From Mesorhizobium norvegicum (GTDB taxonomy: Bacteria; Pseudomonadota; Alphaproteobacteria; Rhizobiales; Rhizobiaceae), in contig NZ_SMYZ01000088.1 of assembly GCF_004919685.1 (NCBI RefSeq), forward strand, positions 1-64,000: 64,000 nt of DNA. Reading direction: 5' to 3'. This document shows, one piece after another, positions 24,861 to 34,043 of the stretch. Below the pieces are notes generated by a model, which saw nothing but the letters and a program-made list of their open reading frames with translations, ran no database searches and had not been told where the DNA came from. Made by a program: the position numbers and the translations under genes. How positions within the stretch are numbered: position 1 is the stretch's first letter; every line of letters starts with the position of its first letter.

Positions 24861-26156
24861 CTATCCGAGCCAGCCCCCTTCGAACCCTGCCCGTTGTAAG
24901 CCACTGCGGATGGGTGGAGATGAGCGCATCAATTGCCACAACAAGCCGCTGCGATGGTTCTCGATCATCAACACGATGGGTCCCTGGTTTAGTCCAAAGT
25001 GAAATGGCGACACCCACCAGCCGTAGGGATTGCCAGGCTCGCCCGGATGGGTTGGATTGAAGGCCGCGTTGAAGCCGTATTTGCCGACCTTCAACTTGGC
25101 TTGGTGGATGCAGAAGTCGATCGCAGGAAGGACGATTTCGGGAGCGAACGGCAAGGAGGCGACGACTGCCCAAGGCGCGAGGGTGCCGTCATCAGGCCCG
25201 TAGGGCACGCCGCGTCCCACATAGTCTTCGAACTCTCGCTGAATGCCGTTGAGCTTGAGAGAAGCGGGGCCAGGCCCCTCACTTGCGGTAATCCCCCAGC
25301 AGTGTTCGCCATAGCCGTCGAACCCACGCGGATTTTCAATGGCGTATCGCCGCTGAACATGGGTGGCGCGCCGACTGTTCTCGAAGTAGTCGCTTGCCTT
25401 GTTGCGCATGAACTGGTCCTGAAGGCTGCGGAAGTCGATCCAGACATGGGACAGCTGGTGCGTAAACAACGGGCCGGCGTAGAGGAACTCATAGCCGTAA
25501 CAGCTCTCCCAGCGATAGCTGGACGTCCAGGCGGCGTAGCTACTTTCCGGAAGCGGGTAAGTGGGAGAGCCAAGACCCAGGATATAGAGGAGCAGAGCCT
25601 CATCGTAGCCCTCCCACCGGTACTCGAGAAACCCGCTCTCCGGTTTCCAGCCGTGCGTCACCGTCTCTCCCTGGTTCTGCGCCCACTGCCAGTCCGCGCG
25701 GCGATAGAGTGCGTCGGCAAGCACGCGGATTTCCCGCTCGTCGGCTACGTCCGCAACGAAATAGGCCGCTGCCGCCAAGGCGCCCGCAAATAGGAAGGCG
25801 CTATCAACAGTCGATAGCTCGCAAAGCCAGGCGCGCCGGCCGGTTTGCATATCCAGGAAGTGATAGTAGAAGCCGCGATACCCTGTTGCGTCCGGCTCCG
25901 GCCCCTGAGGGCTATTCCAGAAGAAGCGCAGCGTGGCCAAGGTGCGTTCCACAGCCGCGCTCCGGCTCATGAACCCACTCTCGACGCCAACTGGATAGCA
26001 GGCCAGCGCAAGGCCGGTGGCGGCAATGCTTGCGGGCCAGTTTTCTTCTGTCTTATCAAGAACGAGGCCGTTGGCGTGGTTCGCTTCATGAACGAAATAA
26101 TCGAACGTCTCTCGCTGCAACATCGCTAAATCTTCATGACTAGCGAGAGGATTCAC
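24861..26156 (-). CDS. Glucoamylase-family protein
   Basis: A 431-aa (alpha/alpha)6-barrel protein of the glycoamylase family (as in the C-terminal part of cyclic beta-1,2-glucan synthases). Motifs include GFYYHFLD, STVDSAFLFAGALAAAAYF, GYDEALLLYILGLGSPTYPL, YGYEFLYAGPLFTHQLSHVW and GYGEHCWGITASEGPG. It has no signal peptide, so it is cytoplasmic. It overlaps the MFS gene by ATGA and is the last gene of the copper-ATPase operon, an unexpected partner. It may trim or handle glucans or oligosaccharides; substrate unknown. Confidence 0.88.
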   Translation of the reverse strand: MNPLASHEDLAMLQRETFDYFVHEANHANGLVLDKTEENWPASIAATGLALACYPVGVESGFMSRSAAVERTLATLRFFWNSPQGPEPDATGYRGFYYHFLDMQTGRRAWLCELSTVDSAFLFAGALAAAAYFVADVADEREIRVLADALYRRADWQWAQNQGETVTHGWKPESGFLEYRWEGYDEALLLYILGLGSPTYPLPESSYAAWTSSYRWESCYGYEFLYAGPLFTHQLSHVWIDFRSLQDQFMRNKASDYFENSRRATHVQRRYAIENPRGFDGYGEHCWGITASEGPGPASLKLNGIQREFEDYVGRGVPYGPDDGTLAPWAVVASLPFAPEIVLPAIDFCIHQAKLKVGKYGFNAAFNPTHPGEPGNPYGWWVSPFHFGLNQGPIVLMIENHRSGLLWQLMRSSPPIRSGLQRAGFEGGWLG

Positions 26157-27463
26157 GGTGTTGCCTTCGGCTGGCTGCCGGCGGATGACGCGAGAGTTGC
26201 GACAGGGACGGGTCGATCAGGTTTGCCGCGTGCAAGCAGGTTCGGCAGACCGAGGCTCAGGAGAAACCCAAGCGCGATCAATACAGCCGTGAGCATGAAC
26301 GATGCGTTCGGCAGAAAGGCAACGTCGAACAGGAGCCCGCCGGCTGCCGCCCCTACGGCACCGCCGAGACTTGCAGCCGCCGTCTGCGTACCGAACGCCG
26401 CTCCCTGTGCCGTGCCGGCCTTGCTGGAAATCCAGAAGGTCAGGATCGGCGAAAGAATGCCGGCGCTGGCAGCAACCGCACCTACGCCCGCCAGCATCAA
26501 CGGGAAATTATAGGCAAAGGGCATGAGGAACAGCGCAGCAGAAAGAACTGCCAGGGCAGGTGCGATGAGCCAGCGCGTGGTCTCAGGTTTAATCCGCGAG
26601 AACACGATCGCCTGGACAATGATCATGACCAGACTGCATTCCGTAAACATCATGGCAATCTGGGTTCGTGTGAGCCCGAGTTCCTGCTTGCCACGCAGCG
26701 CCAGTCCCACTTCGAACACCCCGACACCGGCAGAAACCACAAACGCCAAAGCAAGCAGCCTCACCACAAGCCACTGGTGTCTGTGTCCAAGGTGATGCTC
26801 GTGCTGTTGAATGGCTGCTCCAGCCTTCGGACCCGGAACTATGAGCGCTGCGGCTGCGGCTGCGGCTGCTAGAAGAGCCAGAACCGCTGTCGCCACGAGC
26901 GGAATCGCAAGCGATCCGTCGCTGCTGGAATTTATCGGAGAACTGATTGTTTCCCCGGCCATGAACACCCCAATCATGGGGCCGGAAAGGAAACCGCTGA
27001 TCCCTGCCAGGCTGACAAAGGTAAGGCGGTGCGCCCGGGCTTCCTTATCCACCGCCAGGTCGGCGATCACCGCAAGAGCAACGGGCGTGACCGCTGTGGC
27101 AAACAGACCGCTCAAAAACCGCTCGGCATAGAGACCCAGGAGGTTCTCTATGCCTGAAAATACCAACATGGTGGCGCCGAACCCGACAAGACCCGACAAC
27201 AGAATGACGCGGCGGCCGAACAGATCGGACATGCGCCCCCAAACGGGCGCAAACAGAAACAGGGCCAACGTGTAGATTGCCGTCAAAAGCCCGGTTGCTC
27301 GCGATACCTGCGCCGCGTCGCCACCTGCCCCGAGCAGGCGTTCGATCAAGAACGGCAAAAGCGGCAGCACGATCCCGAATCCCATGGAGACGGTAAAGAC
27401 TGCCAGCATCAGTACCGCCATCGTGGCGAGCGGGACTCCGGAAGGATTCGCCGCCTTGCTCAT
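26153..27463 (-). CDS. MFS transporter
   Basis: A 436-aa protein with twelve membrane segments. The MFS signature between helices 2 and 3 reads APVWGRMSDLFGRRVILLSG; the middle loop carries HEHHLGHRHQ, which may bind metal. The nearest style is the TCR/Tet or sugar-efflux group. It overlaps the P-type ATPase stop by 4 nt upstream and the glucoamylase start by 4 nt downstream. The substrate is unknown. Confidence 0.9.
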   Translation of the reverse strand: MSKAANPSGVPLATMAVLMLAVFTVSMGFGIVLPLLPFLIERLLGAGGDAAQVSRATGLLTAIYTLALFLFAPVWGRMSDLFGRRVILLSGLVGFGATMLVFSGIENLLGLYAERFLSGLFATAVTPVALAVIADLAVDKEARAHRLTFVSLAGISGFLSGPMIGVFMAGETISSPINSSSDGSLAIPLVATAVLALLAAAAAAAALIVPGPKAGAAIQQHEHHLGHRHQWLVVRLLALAFVVSAGVGVFEVGLALRGKQELGLTRTQIAMMFTECSLVMIIVQAIVFSRIKPETTRWLIAPALAVLSAALFLMPFAYNFPLMLAGVGAVAASAGILSPILTFWISSKAGTAQGAAFGTQTAAASLGGAVGAAAGGLLFDVAFLPNASFMLTAVLIALGFLLSLGLPNLLARGKPDRPVPVATLASSAGSQPKATP

Positions 27464-29895
27464 ACGGCAGGAACCGGAAGGATCGGGAGCGCAGTGGGAA
27501 CCAGCGCAGCTGTAGCGCTTTGGCGGCGAATGCCGGTCAGCTTAGTGCGCTTCAACATGAGCGCGTTGATTGCGACAAGAGCCGAGCTGCCCGACATTGC
27601 AATCGCGGCTATGCTGGGGCCGAGCAGGAACGGAAATAGGACACCGGCGGCCAGCGGGAAGGCAATCACATTATAGCCCACCGCCCACCAAAGGTTTTGG
27701 TGCATCTTGCGCAAGGTGGCGCGGGACAGTTCGATCGCGCCCACCACATCGAATGGGTCGCTTTTCATGAGGACAATGTCAGCACTTTCCATTGCGACAT
27801 CGGTACCAGCTCCGATCGCAAAACCGACGTCAGCCTGGACGAGTGCCGGCGCGTCATTCACACCATCCCCGACCATACCGACCTTTTTGCCCTGAGCCTG
27901 AAGCTCCTTGACCTTGCTTGCCTTGTCGCCCGGCAGCACGTCGGCGAAGACAACGCCAATTCCCAGTCCCTTGGCGATGCGTTCAGCAGTGCCCTTGTTG
28001 TCTCCGGTGAGCATGGCAACCTCGACGCCACGAGCGCGAATTGCCTTGATCGCGTCGATCGCCGTGGGCCGCACCGCGTCAGCTATGGCGATCAGACCCG
28101 CAAGCTTGCCGTCCAAAGCAAGATGAACAACCGTCCGCCCGGCACCCTGCAGTTCTTCGGACTTCGCTGCGAGCACACCGAGATCGATCTTGTTGTCACT
28201 CATGAGCAGCTTGTTGCCGAGCAGCGCGAGCTTGCCATTGATCTTCGCCTGCGCGCCTTTGCCCTCGATGTTTTTGAAATCGCTTGCCTTGGGTGCTGTA
28301 ATCTTCTCGGCACGGTGGAGGATGGCCTGCGCCAGCGGATGTTCTGATCCTGCCTCGACGGCCGCCGCAGCCGACAGCAATTGCTCCTCCGACGTACCAG
28401 CGGCCATTACCAGATCCACAACCTCAGGCTTGCCCATGGTCAATGTGCCGGTCTTGTCGAAGATGATGATGTCGAGCTTGGTTGCCTCCTCAAGTGCCGC
28501 CGCGTTCTTGAACAGGATACCGTTCATCGCACCCAGTCCAGTGCCAACCATGATCGCCATTGGCGTAGCAAGGCCGAGTGCGTCAGGACAAGCGATGACA
28601 AAAACGGTGATTGTCAGCGTCAGAGCGAACAGCAAGGTTTGTCCGACCACCCAATACCAGACCGCAAATGTCAGCAGGCCGACGAAGACCGCGGCAAAGA
28701 CCAGCCATTGTGCGGCGCGGTCCGCTAGCAGTTGCGACGGCGCCTTGGAGTTCTGGGCCTCCTGAACCAGTTTGACGATCTGGGCCAGTGCCGTGTCCGC
28801 GCCAACCTTTGTTGCCGTATATTTGAACGTGCCGCTCTTGTTGATTGTCGCGCCGATGACGCTGTCGCCAACTTTCTTGCCAACCGGCATGGATTCACCA
28901 GTAAGCATCGATTCGTCGACCTGCGATGAGCCTTCGAGGATCCTGCCGTCGACTGGGATCTTGTTGCCAGGCCTGATCACGACCGTGTCGTTCTCTACAA
29001 CCTCGGCGGTTGAGACCTCGATTTCCTTTCCGCCTCGCAGCACTTTGGCCGTTGGCGGCGCCAAATCCATCAGCGCGCGTATGGCTTCGGACGCACCCGC
29101 CCTAGCGCGCATTTCGAGCCAGTGCCCGAGCAGGATAAAAACGAGGAGGATTGCCGAGGCTTCGTAAAACTGTTCTCCGCCATAGAAAAACGTCGATCCC
29201 ACGCTGAAGAAATATCCCGTGCCGACACTGAGGACGATGAGCACCGCCATATTGGCGACACCGCTCCTGATCGATCGATACGCGGCAACGACGAAGGGCC
29301 AGACCGGATAAAGGATCGCCAGGCTGGCGAAGACGAAAAGTACCAGGTCAAGGCGCAAGCCGAAGGGAGGCGGCACCTTGATGTAGTCGAGCCCCATCGG
29401 CGAAAAGACAAAAATAGGCAGGCTGAAAACCAGAGCGATCCAGAACCGGTTGCGCATGTCGCGGACCATTGCCTGCATGTCCATACCAGAGCCGTGGCCC
29501 ATTTCGTTTGCCATGGCATCGGTCTGAGCGCCGCTATGATCCTTGTGTCCGGATTTTGCGTCCGCTTTGCTAACGGGCGTCGTAACTGGCATGTCCATTC
29601 CGGCGTGCGCATCGACGGGCTTTGCCTTGCCCTCGATAGCCTTTTCCGAGGCCGGACGATTCTCGCAAAGGTGATTAGGGACGGCTTGCCCAGCACAATG
29701 ATAGCCGCAGTCGTTGATTACTGCCTGGATGGTTAGCAAATCAGTTTTCGCCGGATCGAAATCGACCGTCGTTGTCCCCGAAACAGGATTGACCGACGCA
29801 CCGTGAACACCTGCGTTGCGCATCAATTGCTTCTCGATCCCTTTGGCGCCAAGGATCGAGAATAGATCGCCGACTTCGAGGTTGCTGGTTGTCAT
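27460..29895 (-). CDS. Copper-translocating P1B-type ATPase with CPD motif
   Basis: An 811-aa heavy-metal pump of the inner membrane. The N-terminus resembles an HMA domain but without the GMxCxxC loop (ILGAKGIEKQ instead), ending in CGYHC; then a His/Met-rich linker (SGHKDHSGAQ, MGHGSGMDMQAM). Next come eight helices, the actuator TGES, the transport motif ACPDALGLATP, phosphorylation DKTGT, HP motif SEHPLA and hinge MVGDGVNDAPAL. The CPD motif in place of CPC or CPH is noteworthy. Start ATG at 29895 is followed by the MFS and glucoamylase genes with 4-nt overlaps. A weak FNR-like box lies upstream. Confidence 0.92.
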   Translation of the reverse strand: MTTSNLEVGDLFSILGAKGIEKQLMRNAGVHGASVNPVSGTTTVDFDPAKTDLLTIQAVINDCGYHCAGQAVPNHLCENRPASEKAIEGKAKPVDAHAGMDMPVTTPVSKADAKSGHKDHSGAQTDAMANEMGHGSGMDMQAMVRDMRNRFWIALVFSLPIFVFSPMGLDYIKVPPPFGLRLDLVLFVFASLAILYPVWPFVVAAYRSIRSGVANMAVLIVLSVGTGYFFSVGSTFFYGGEQFYEASAILLVFILLGHWLEMRARAGASEAIRALMDLAPPTAKVLRGGKEIEVSTAEVVENDTVVIRPGNKIPVDGRILEGSSQVDESMLTGESMPVGKKVGDSVIGATINKSGTFKYTATKVGADTALAQIVKLVQEAQNSKAPSQLLADRAAQWLVFAAVFVGLLTFAVWYWVVGQTLLFALTLTITVFVIACPDALGLATPMAIMVGTGLGAMNGILFKNAAALEEATKLDIIIFDKTGTLTMGKPEVVDLVMAAGTSEEQLLSAAAAVEAGSEHPLAQAILHRAEKITAPKASDFKNIEGKGAQAKINGKLALLGNKLLMSDNKIDLGVLAAKSEELQGAGRTVVHLALDGKLAGLIAIADAVRPTAIDAIKAIRARGVEVAMLTGDNKGTAERIAKGLGIGVVFADVLPGDKASKVKELQAQGKKVGMVGDGVNDAPALVQADVGFAIGAGTDVAMESADIVLMKSDPFDVVGAIELSRATLRKMHQNLWWAVGYNVIAFPLAAGVLFPFLLGPSIAAIAMSGSSALVAINALMLKRTKLTGIRRQSATAALVPTALPILPVPAV

Positions 29896-30070
29896 GATGT
29901 GGGTCTCCGATCCGTACCCAACGCGGCCGGCGGCTGCGCCTTGGTTTTTAATCTGGCGTCGCCGCGCACGTGCCCCTGAATGTCTCAACGGAGGCCGCTA
30001 CGAACTGTTCCAGTGGCCTTGAGGCTTCTTTCAACAACCAGACCTGTCGCAGTTAACTCCACCTCCTGCA

Positions 30071-30083
30071 TTGATCTAAATCA
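30071..30083 (-). promoter_or_regulatory. FNR/FixK-like half-perfect box upstream of copper ATPase
   Basis: TTGATCTAAATCA matches TTGAT-N4-ATCAA except for the last base. It lies 176 bases upstream of the ATPase ATG. Rhizobial copper ATPases of the FixI type are FixK-controlled, which makes this worth noting, but spacing is long and the match imperfect. Confidence 0.4.
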
Positions 30084-30925
30084 GACAGCCTGCCTAGAAG
30101 CCGGAGCTATCTCACCGACGGTAGGCCGCACGAGCGGCAAGCAAGAATCCATATCAGCGGATGGTGCACCGCCAATTGTACGAAAAACGACCGTTTTCGA
30201 TACGTGCGACCGACTTGACATCCCGCCTGCACTTAGAAGGCCGGTTTGTGTTCCGAAACTATGTTCGGATTTCTAATGTTCCCAAAACCCTCAATCGCAC
30301 GAGTTCCATCGGCGCGCTGAACAGTCGAATGAGTTGACCTTTCACCCTAGCGACTGAGCGACCTGCGCACTGGGTCATCGACTTCGAAACAGCATCTCTG
30401 GGAACGTTGCCAAGCGGCGTTCTTCTGAAGACGGATACGCAAGAGCTCAGGCGGCCGGCATTGGCGGCATCCAGCGGCAAAAATGCCCTCAGCGGCGTCG
30501 AACGGTCGCCCTATCGCAGGAACGAAAATGGAAGAGAAGCAGAACTTTCGTGTGCGGTTTTTGCACACAAGCCCCAGTAACTAATTGATCTTATTGATCT
30601 ATCTTTCCCATTCATCTATGGACGCAGTTAAGCTGTGTTAGACTGGACCGACTTGTCCGAGCCTCGGTTAACCTGCGATCTTGGTTGGCGGACCCTCCGA
30701 TTTCTATCCGGCCATATCCTCAAACACTACTCACTATGTTTGACCCCTTCCATCATCGGGCAACTGATCCCATTCATTTCCGTATGGCCGCGTGATTGAG
30801 AATTCGGGAGCGTTGTCATGCATGATTGGATCGCTTGATCGCATCGCCAAGCGGATCCACCCCCAGAGCGCTGCACTCCGAGGCACGCACGGTGGCGACA
30901 GGTGGCGATATGGATGGAGAACTCA
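30084..30925. other. Gene-poor stretch
   Basis: About 840 bases with no supported gene. Short frames have no start signals or family resemblance, and local base composition is lower in GC (for example AATTGATCTTATTGATCT around 30580). It marks the change from the copper/stress block to the small-orphan-gene block. Confidence 0.45.
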
Positions 30926-31156
30926 ATGGACGAGAGGAAATACCTAACTGCCGAGGAAGTCTCTGATCGTTATCGTGGGGGCGTCTCGGTTGGAACACTG
31001 CGAAACTGGCGAGCGATGAAGATCGGACCGACCTTCATCAAGATTGGCAAAGCCGTCCTCTATCCCGTCGAACACCTTGAAGCCTGGGATCAAAGGAATA
31101 CGGTGGCTTGTCGTGCGCCAAATCGACTCGCCGAGGGCTCGCGGGACGAGGAGTGA
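30926..31156 (+). CDS. Excisionase-like helix-turn-helix protein
   Basis: A 76-aa protein with the HTH_17/MerR-like excisionase fold: YLTAEEVSDRYRGGVSVGTL, NWRAMKIGPTFIKIGKAVLY and YPVEHLEAW. Such proteins act as DNA-bending factors for excision or as small regulators. GGAG sits before the ATG at 30926. No integrase gene is visible nearby, so an orphan remnant of a mobile element or an independent regulator are both possible. Confidence 0.75.
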   Translation: MDERKYLTAEEVSDRYRGGVSVGTLRNWRAMKIGPTFIKIGKAVLYPVEHLEAWDQRNTVACRAPNRLAEGSRDEE

Positions 31157-31214
31157 AAGTCACTGATGAGCATTAGAATTCGGAAATGCTGATTGGCTCA
31201 AATGAGTTGTTGAA

Positions 31215-31505
31215 ATGACGCGCCTATCGGTTGCGGAAGAGCTTGAAAGCGCCGCAAATCGTATCGCAGACATGTCGCGCGCGGATCTGCAAATCATTTT
31301 GCGTCGCGCTGCACTAATGCTCCGAAACATCGCCGGCGTGCCGCTGGAACCGGCGATTGAGGACGCGCTCAACTCAATCGCAACTGAAATGGAAATAGGC
31401 AGGTCGGACCTCATTCGGATCGTACTGCGCGAGTGGTTGGAAACCAACGCGTATCTGCCAGTGCCGTTGATCGATGAAGAGAGTAAAACGGACGGAAGCG
31501 CTTAG
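31215..31505 (+). CDS. Small protein with ribbon-helix-helix-like C-terminus
   Basis: A 96-aa protein. The first half is helical (SVAEELESAANRIADMSRAD, LQIILRRAALML). The second half, ALNSIATEMEIGRSDLIRIV followed by LREWLETNAYLP, looks like the helix-turn-helix part of an RHH/CopG DNA-binding unit. No strong ribosome site. Function unknown; it could be an antitoxin-like or plasmid regulator, but no toxin gene is adjacent. Confidence 0.55.
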   Translation: MTRLSVAEELESAANRIADMSRADLQIILRRAALMLRNIAGVPLEPAIEDALNSIATEMEIGRSDLIRIVLREWLETNAYLPVPLIDEESKTDGSA

Positions 31506-32363
31506 CGGCTGCGATCATTCGTCTTTCCAAATTACCGACCCCTCCGTTACGAGGATTAGGTGCCGAGCGGCTCAGTTTGGGGCGCGTGGACGAGTTTAGC
31601 TAAATTGCCTACATGCTCGCCGATGCGGGAGTCATGCCGAAGATGCGCGAAGGGTCGCAACTAGCGAGCATCGCCGCCGATCAGCGGCCGCGCTGTCGTA
31701 GAACCGAGCCCGCGCTGGCTCGTCCGTTCGGCTTCCATCCCTGATACAGCATTCGGACCACCGCGGACGGGGACAGTCGGTCCCGCGTCCCGTCCTGCGG
31801 CCGGCGCTATGTTGAGGCTCCTACGGCTGTCCCGTTCACCGCCCGCGGCCGGGGCGAATTTCCTCCGTCCTACGCGCGACAATCGTCCGCTGTTGCGGAC
31901 GCGCCCGGGATTGCGGCTTATACCCCGTTTTTCCTTTAGAGCGCCGACGGTCGCCGGCGCGGAGCGGCCATGCCTGCTCCCGACGATCTCTCAGCATCGC
32001 CAACGCTTCGCGCATGTTCACTCCATGGAATGCTGGTTCATTCAATCCAGACGAGGTTGCGCGATCGATGAAGCCAGGTTTGTTTCATTTGGTGAAATTG
32101 AATTTCTCCAGACGGCCCAAGTTGCCGGATGCTTCTATGCTCCACATGACAAAAGCACTGGCGCAACGAATTGAGGTGGCCATCAGGATTGCCAAGGGCC
32201 ACGGCAGGAAGGTGCCTATGCCTCTTCGAGTATCTGAGGTTCATTGGCGGTGGACACGAATTTGAAAACGTGACGGCAATCGATTACGAGCCTAGATGGC
32301 ATGTTTCTCCGAGGGAGAGACGGGATAGCCAACGGCTAGGTCGAAGCTTTACAGGTGACGACG
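31506..32363. other. Stretch without supported gene
   Basis: About 860 bases, very GC-rich between 31620 and 31990. A minus-strand frame starting at 32015 (MREALAMLRDRREQAWPLRA, Arg-rich afterwards) might be a small basic protein, but it has no ribosome site and cannot be confirmed. Several GC hairpins are present, none with a T run. Confidence 0.35.
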
Positions 32364-32558
32364 ATGACGAACAAAGCCCCGCGTCCGTGGCGCCTAGATA
32401 GAGAAGGCGATTACTCCTCGCTCGTGGACGCCAACGGCGAACCGATATTTCAGGTAGATGACGATGGCGGAATCCTCGCCGATCCCGACGTGTGGATCTT
32501 CATAATCGAGGCTGTCAATGCCCATTCAAAGTTAAAAGGCTTCGGAACCCGTGATTGA
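32364..32558 (+). CDS. Small hypothetical protein
   Basis: A 64-aa acidic protein, MTNKAPRPWRLDREGDYSSL followed by VDANGEPIFQVDDDGGILAD, ending IIEAVNAHSKLKGFGTRD. The pattern PWR...D..G..I.....A....I..AVNAH is like small rhizobial/phage orphan proteins. AGGTGA precedes the ATG at 32364. Function unknown. Confidence 0.6.
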   Translation: MTNKAPRPWRLDREGDYSSLVDANGEPIFQVDDDGGILADPDVWIFIIEAVNAHSKLKGFGTRD

Positions 32559-33086
32559 TCGGGACGTCAGATTACTGGGCAAATGCGACCATGCCCAAGC
32601 GGAGGAAATCACGAGTAGACACTTTCTACATACCCCAACTAGCAGCCCCAGCTTTCCAGAACAATCGCACAACCATTTGATATATATAAAGATTCTCGGA
32701 AGAGTGGTTTGATGCATAACAATCCCGCTCGATACCCCACGGGCATGCTGGATCACAACGTTCGACGCGTCGAACTAAATTCTCTCCAAAATCAATGATT
32801 TACGAATTTCCCCTGCCGGCGGCTCTATCGCTGTGCGACGGGTGGTAGAAAGGAGATTAGCGAATTGTCCTGCGACGGCGTTGTTGAGGGCAAGACCTGC
32901 GCCCTTCCCTGCCCACAATGCAGCGTCGATTTCGCGCCTCAGCACCTTTTGACGAACCTGCTGAATGCCGGAGATATCCGCAATCGCCGCTCGCTTAAAG
33001 GATATATCCCCCAGACGATGCATATCGCCTGCGTTGGTTCGGCCTCCAGCAGGTCGACCAGCCGAAGAGCCAATAACTCTGTCAGG
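32559..33086. other. Stretch without supported gene
   Basis: About 530 bases between two small orphan genes. A minus-strand frame (32775-33023) has no ribosome site or recognisable domain. A low-GC patch lies near 32670-32790. Confidence 0.35.
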
Positions 33087-33314
33087 TCAACCTGTCCGTT
33101 TCAGATCCTGATGACGTGCCCGCGCAGCGATAAGCAGCATCGTCTCGTCGTTCATGCCGCTCTGGAAAAGCCGGACAAGATCGGCAGCAAGCCTTTCAGC
33201 CTGCGGCGAGCCCGCCACCACATGACCTTCCTGGCACACCTGAATGAAAATGCGTTTCAGGGCTTCGAGGTCCGACGGATAGAGAGCGGGGTCGATGTTC
33301 ATGCGGTCAATCAT
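33087..33314 (-). CDS. Small hypothetical protein of a rhizobial orphan family
   Basis: A 75-aa, mostly helical protein: MNIDPALYPSDLEALKRIFI, then SPQAERLAADLVRLFQSGMN and DETMLLIAARAR. The arrangement (initial DPALY, central LAADLVRLFQSG) matches small uncharacterised proteins frequent in Mesorhizobium-like genomes. GGGAGG lies ahead of the ATG at 33314. No function known. Confidence 0.6.
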   Translation of the reverse strand: MIDRMNIDPALYPSDLEALKRIFIQVCQEGHVVAGSPQAERLAADLVRLFQSGMNDETMLLIAARARHQDLKRTG

Positions 33315-33656
33315 GCCTCTGCCTCCCAGTTGCCAGCAATGATCAAGGGCGGAAAATACCCCTGCCAGTGAAGTCTGTCATTTAAATTTGCTGTGACGGG
33401 CGTTGCAATTTTGTGAATTTGTCCGCTGACTTCACCGGAACAAAAAAGGGAACAAACCGTCGCCTTCGCGAGATTGCAATGCCCGCTCGCCCGAAGGACA
33501 TTCATACGGTTTCTAACTCGACCGCTTTGGGGGGCCGGCAGCAGAACGTCTGCAATACGCCGGGGTGAGTGGTATACAGACATGAGCGCTCAACTAGCGG
33601 CTCGAATTTTCTGTCTGGGAACCTCTGATACTGCAGGTGACATGTGGAGACGAAAT

Positions 33657-33869
33657 ATGACCAAGATCAAAGGCAAAAATGATGGCCCTGGGGGCCGGAA
33701 CGAGCACTACGACATCGGCAATCGAAAAGATGTTCCTCGAAGAAGCGTCGTGGCCGAGATCAAGCGTGGCGAACACCAAGGCGCACACGTCGTGAAAATT
33801 AACGGCCGGGAATATGCGCGGGACAATCCTGATCATTCGAAGAAGGATAATGTTAATCGAGGAAAGTGA
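33657..33869 (+). CDS. DUF3892-like small protein
   Basis: A 70-aa hydrophilic protein. RRSVVAEIKRGEHQGAHVVK followed by INGREYARDNPDHSKKDNVN resembles DUF3892 (I..V......I..V.I.G..Y.......). The N-terminus is Gly/Asn-rich (KGKNDGPGGRNEHYDIGNRK). GGAGA sits before the ATG. Function unknown. Confidence 0.6.
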   Translation: MTKIKGKNDGPGGRNEHYDIGNRKDVPRRSVVAEIKRGEHQGAHVVKINGREYARDNPDHSKKDNVNRGK

Positions 33870-34043
33870 TCACATTTCGTCTTTTGGCCGAAAGCGGAAT
33901 GGCGGCTTCGAGGTTCTGAAGGTCAGAAGCGGACCTTCATACCCTACGTGCATCGACTGGAGCTGACCCGAAGCCGACTTTCTGTAGCCGAGTCCCACGC
34001 CGGATAGCGGACCTTCGAATTGGTAATCATGACGCTAACAGGG

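Noticed and set aside
30259..30568. Short minus-strand frames in the 30 kb gap
   Set aside because: They overlap each other in different frames and show no start signal.
30581..30600. TTGATCTTATTGATCT considered as an FNR box
   Set aside because: It is a direct repeat of TTGATCT, not the inverted TTGAT-N4-ATCAA arrangement.
32775..33023. 82-codon minus-strand frame
   Set aside because: No ribosome site, no domain, AT-rich flank; could not be distinguished from noise.
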